Source: Butyrivibrio sp. INlla14 (GTDB taxonomy: Bacteria; Bacillota; Clostridia; Lachnospirales; Lachnospiraceae). From it: 64,000 bases of DNA. Where the stretch lies: positions 1-64,000 of the forward strand of contig NZ_FMVS01000024.1 in assembly GCF_900102515.1 (NCBI RefSeq), given 5' to 3'. Position 1 is the stretch's first letter. Every line of letters begins with the position of its first letter. The translations under genes were made by a program, and so were the position numbers. Under the pieces are notes generated by a model. It saw only the letters and a program-made list of their open reading frames with translations. It was not told the DNA's origin and did not search any database. Below are positions 63,832-64,000 of this stretch, in pieces.

Positions 63832-64000
63832 TTAGTTAAATCCTCCGCTATAGGTTGATAGGTTAGAGATATAATCGTCTTGGATTGCTGGAACATAATA
63901 GGCGCCATAAGTTTTTAGGCCATTGCTTTGCGTCATCTGCCATCCGTCTGCATCCTGCAACTCAACATAAAACCGATAGTACGGGAGTAATGTTTCTTCC
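63832..64000 (-). CDS. C-terminal part of an unidentified gene (cut by window edge)
   Basis: A minus-strand frame is open from the right edge to a TAA at 63832-63834 and gives 55 residues: Tyr/Gln/Asp-rich, including YYRFYVELQDADGWQ and KTYGAYYVPAIQDDYISNLS, ending in YSGGFN. Two terminator hairpins follow the stop, which supports a real gene end. The chain looks like the end of a secreted or cell-surface beta-rich protein, but too little is visible to name it. Confidence 0.6.
   Translation of the reverse strand, partial: EETLLPYYRFYVELQDADGWQMTQSNGLKTYGAYYVPAIQDDYISNLSTYSGGFN

Noticed and set aside
63699..63908. 69-residue minus-strand frame near the right edge
   Set aside because: Runs through two terminator hairpins and overlaps the real gene end at 63832 in another frame.
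1..64000. CRISPR arrays and tRNA genes
   Set aside because: No regularly spaced repeats of CRISPR type and no cloverleaf with conserved tRNA T-loop were found by eye.

Overview
The window looks like chromosomal DNA of an anaerobic Firmicute of the family Lachnospiraceae, probably close to Butyrivibrio, Pseudobutyrivibrio or Roseburia. Supporting signs are the low-to-moderate GC, strong GGAGG ribosome sites, a large Alu-containing SRP RNA, a split transketolase, an MsmK-type sugar-ABC ATPase, a SEC-C methionine aminopeptidase, and a pentose operon under a GntR/LacI-type AraR. The genus is inferred from protein character and was not tested by any search.

Region 1 (about 1-15552) is mobile DNA. 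A cut-off transposase occupies the left edge. Two related integrative mobilizable elements then stand head to tail against the 3' end of guaA. Element 1 (about 286-6346) and element 2 (about 6333-15552) share one backbone on the minus strand: excisionase-like protein, tyrosine integrase, MobC-like protein, RepA/DnaB-like ATPase, a small conserved protein, and relaxase. Each also has a divergent XRE repressor gene. The relaxase differs (MOBQ-like in element 1, MOBV/Pre-like in element 2), and each element has its own operator sequence placed inside the -10/-35 spacers. Element 2 also carries cargo near its left end: an AlbA_2 ATP-binding regulator, a VanZ-like protein, a DUF3795-GNAT fusion and a P-loop kinase. 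Att-like cores resembling the last codons of guaA sit at 286, 6333 and 15539.

Region 2 (15540-32500) is core chromosome: guaA, a secreted NlpC/P60 hydrolase, asnS, an FKBP-type foldase lipoprotein, ispE, a hypothetical gene with a clear sigma-28-type promoter, pyrC-pyrK-pyrD, plsC, ddl, a membrane-anchored MurF-like ligase and an alpha/beta hydrolase.

Region 3 (32500-51800) holds a divergent GH9-like lipoprotein, an aconitase-family hydratase, tadA coupled to a sugar-binding lipoprotein, an Rrf2 regulator, SRP RNA, a CdaR/PucR-type regulator, msmK, a degenerate GGDEF membrane protein with a YesL-like partner, a lipase/GNAT pair, metG, map, a 5'-nucleotidase and a PhnD-like lipoprotein.

Region 4 (51855-58220) is a pentose operon read right to left: araR, ribulokinase (AraK-like), araD, the two transketolase halves and rpe. 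It would carry L-ribulose into the pentose phosphate pathway. Region 5 (58276-64000) contains an OGG-type DNA glycosylase, a membrane-anchored Mrr-like nuclease domain, a PTS EIIC_2 protein, an AlkD-like protein, a methyltransferase, a YARHG lipoprotein and the end of one more gene. No tRNA, rRNA or CRISPR array was seen.
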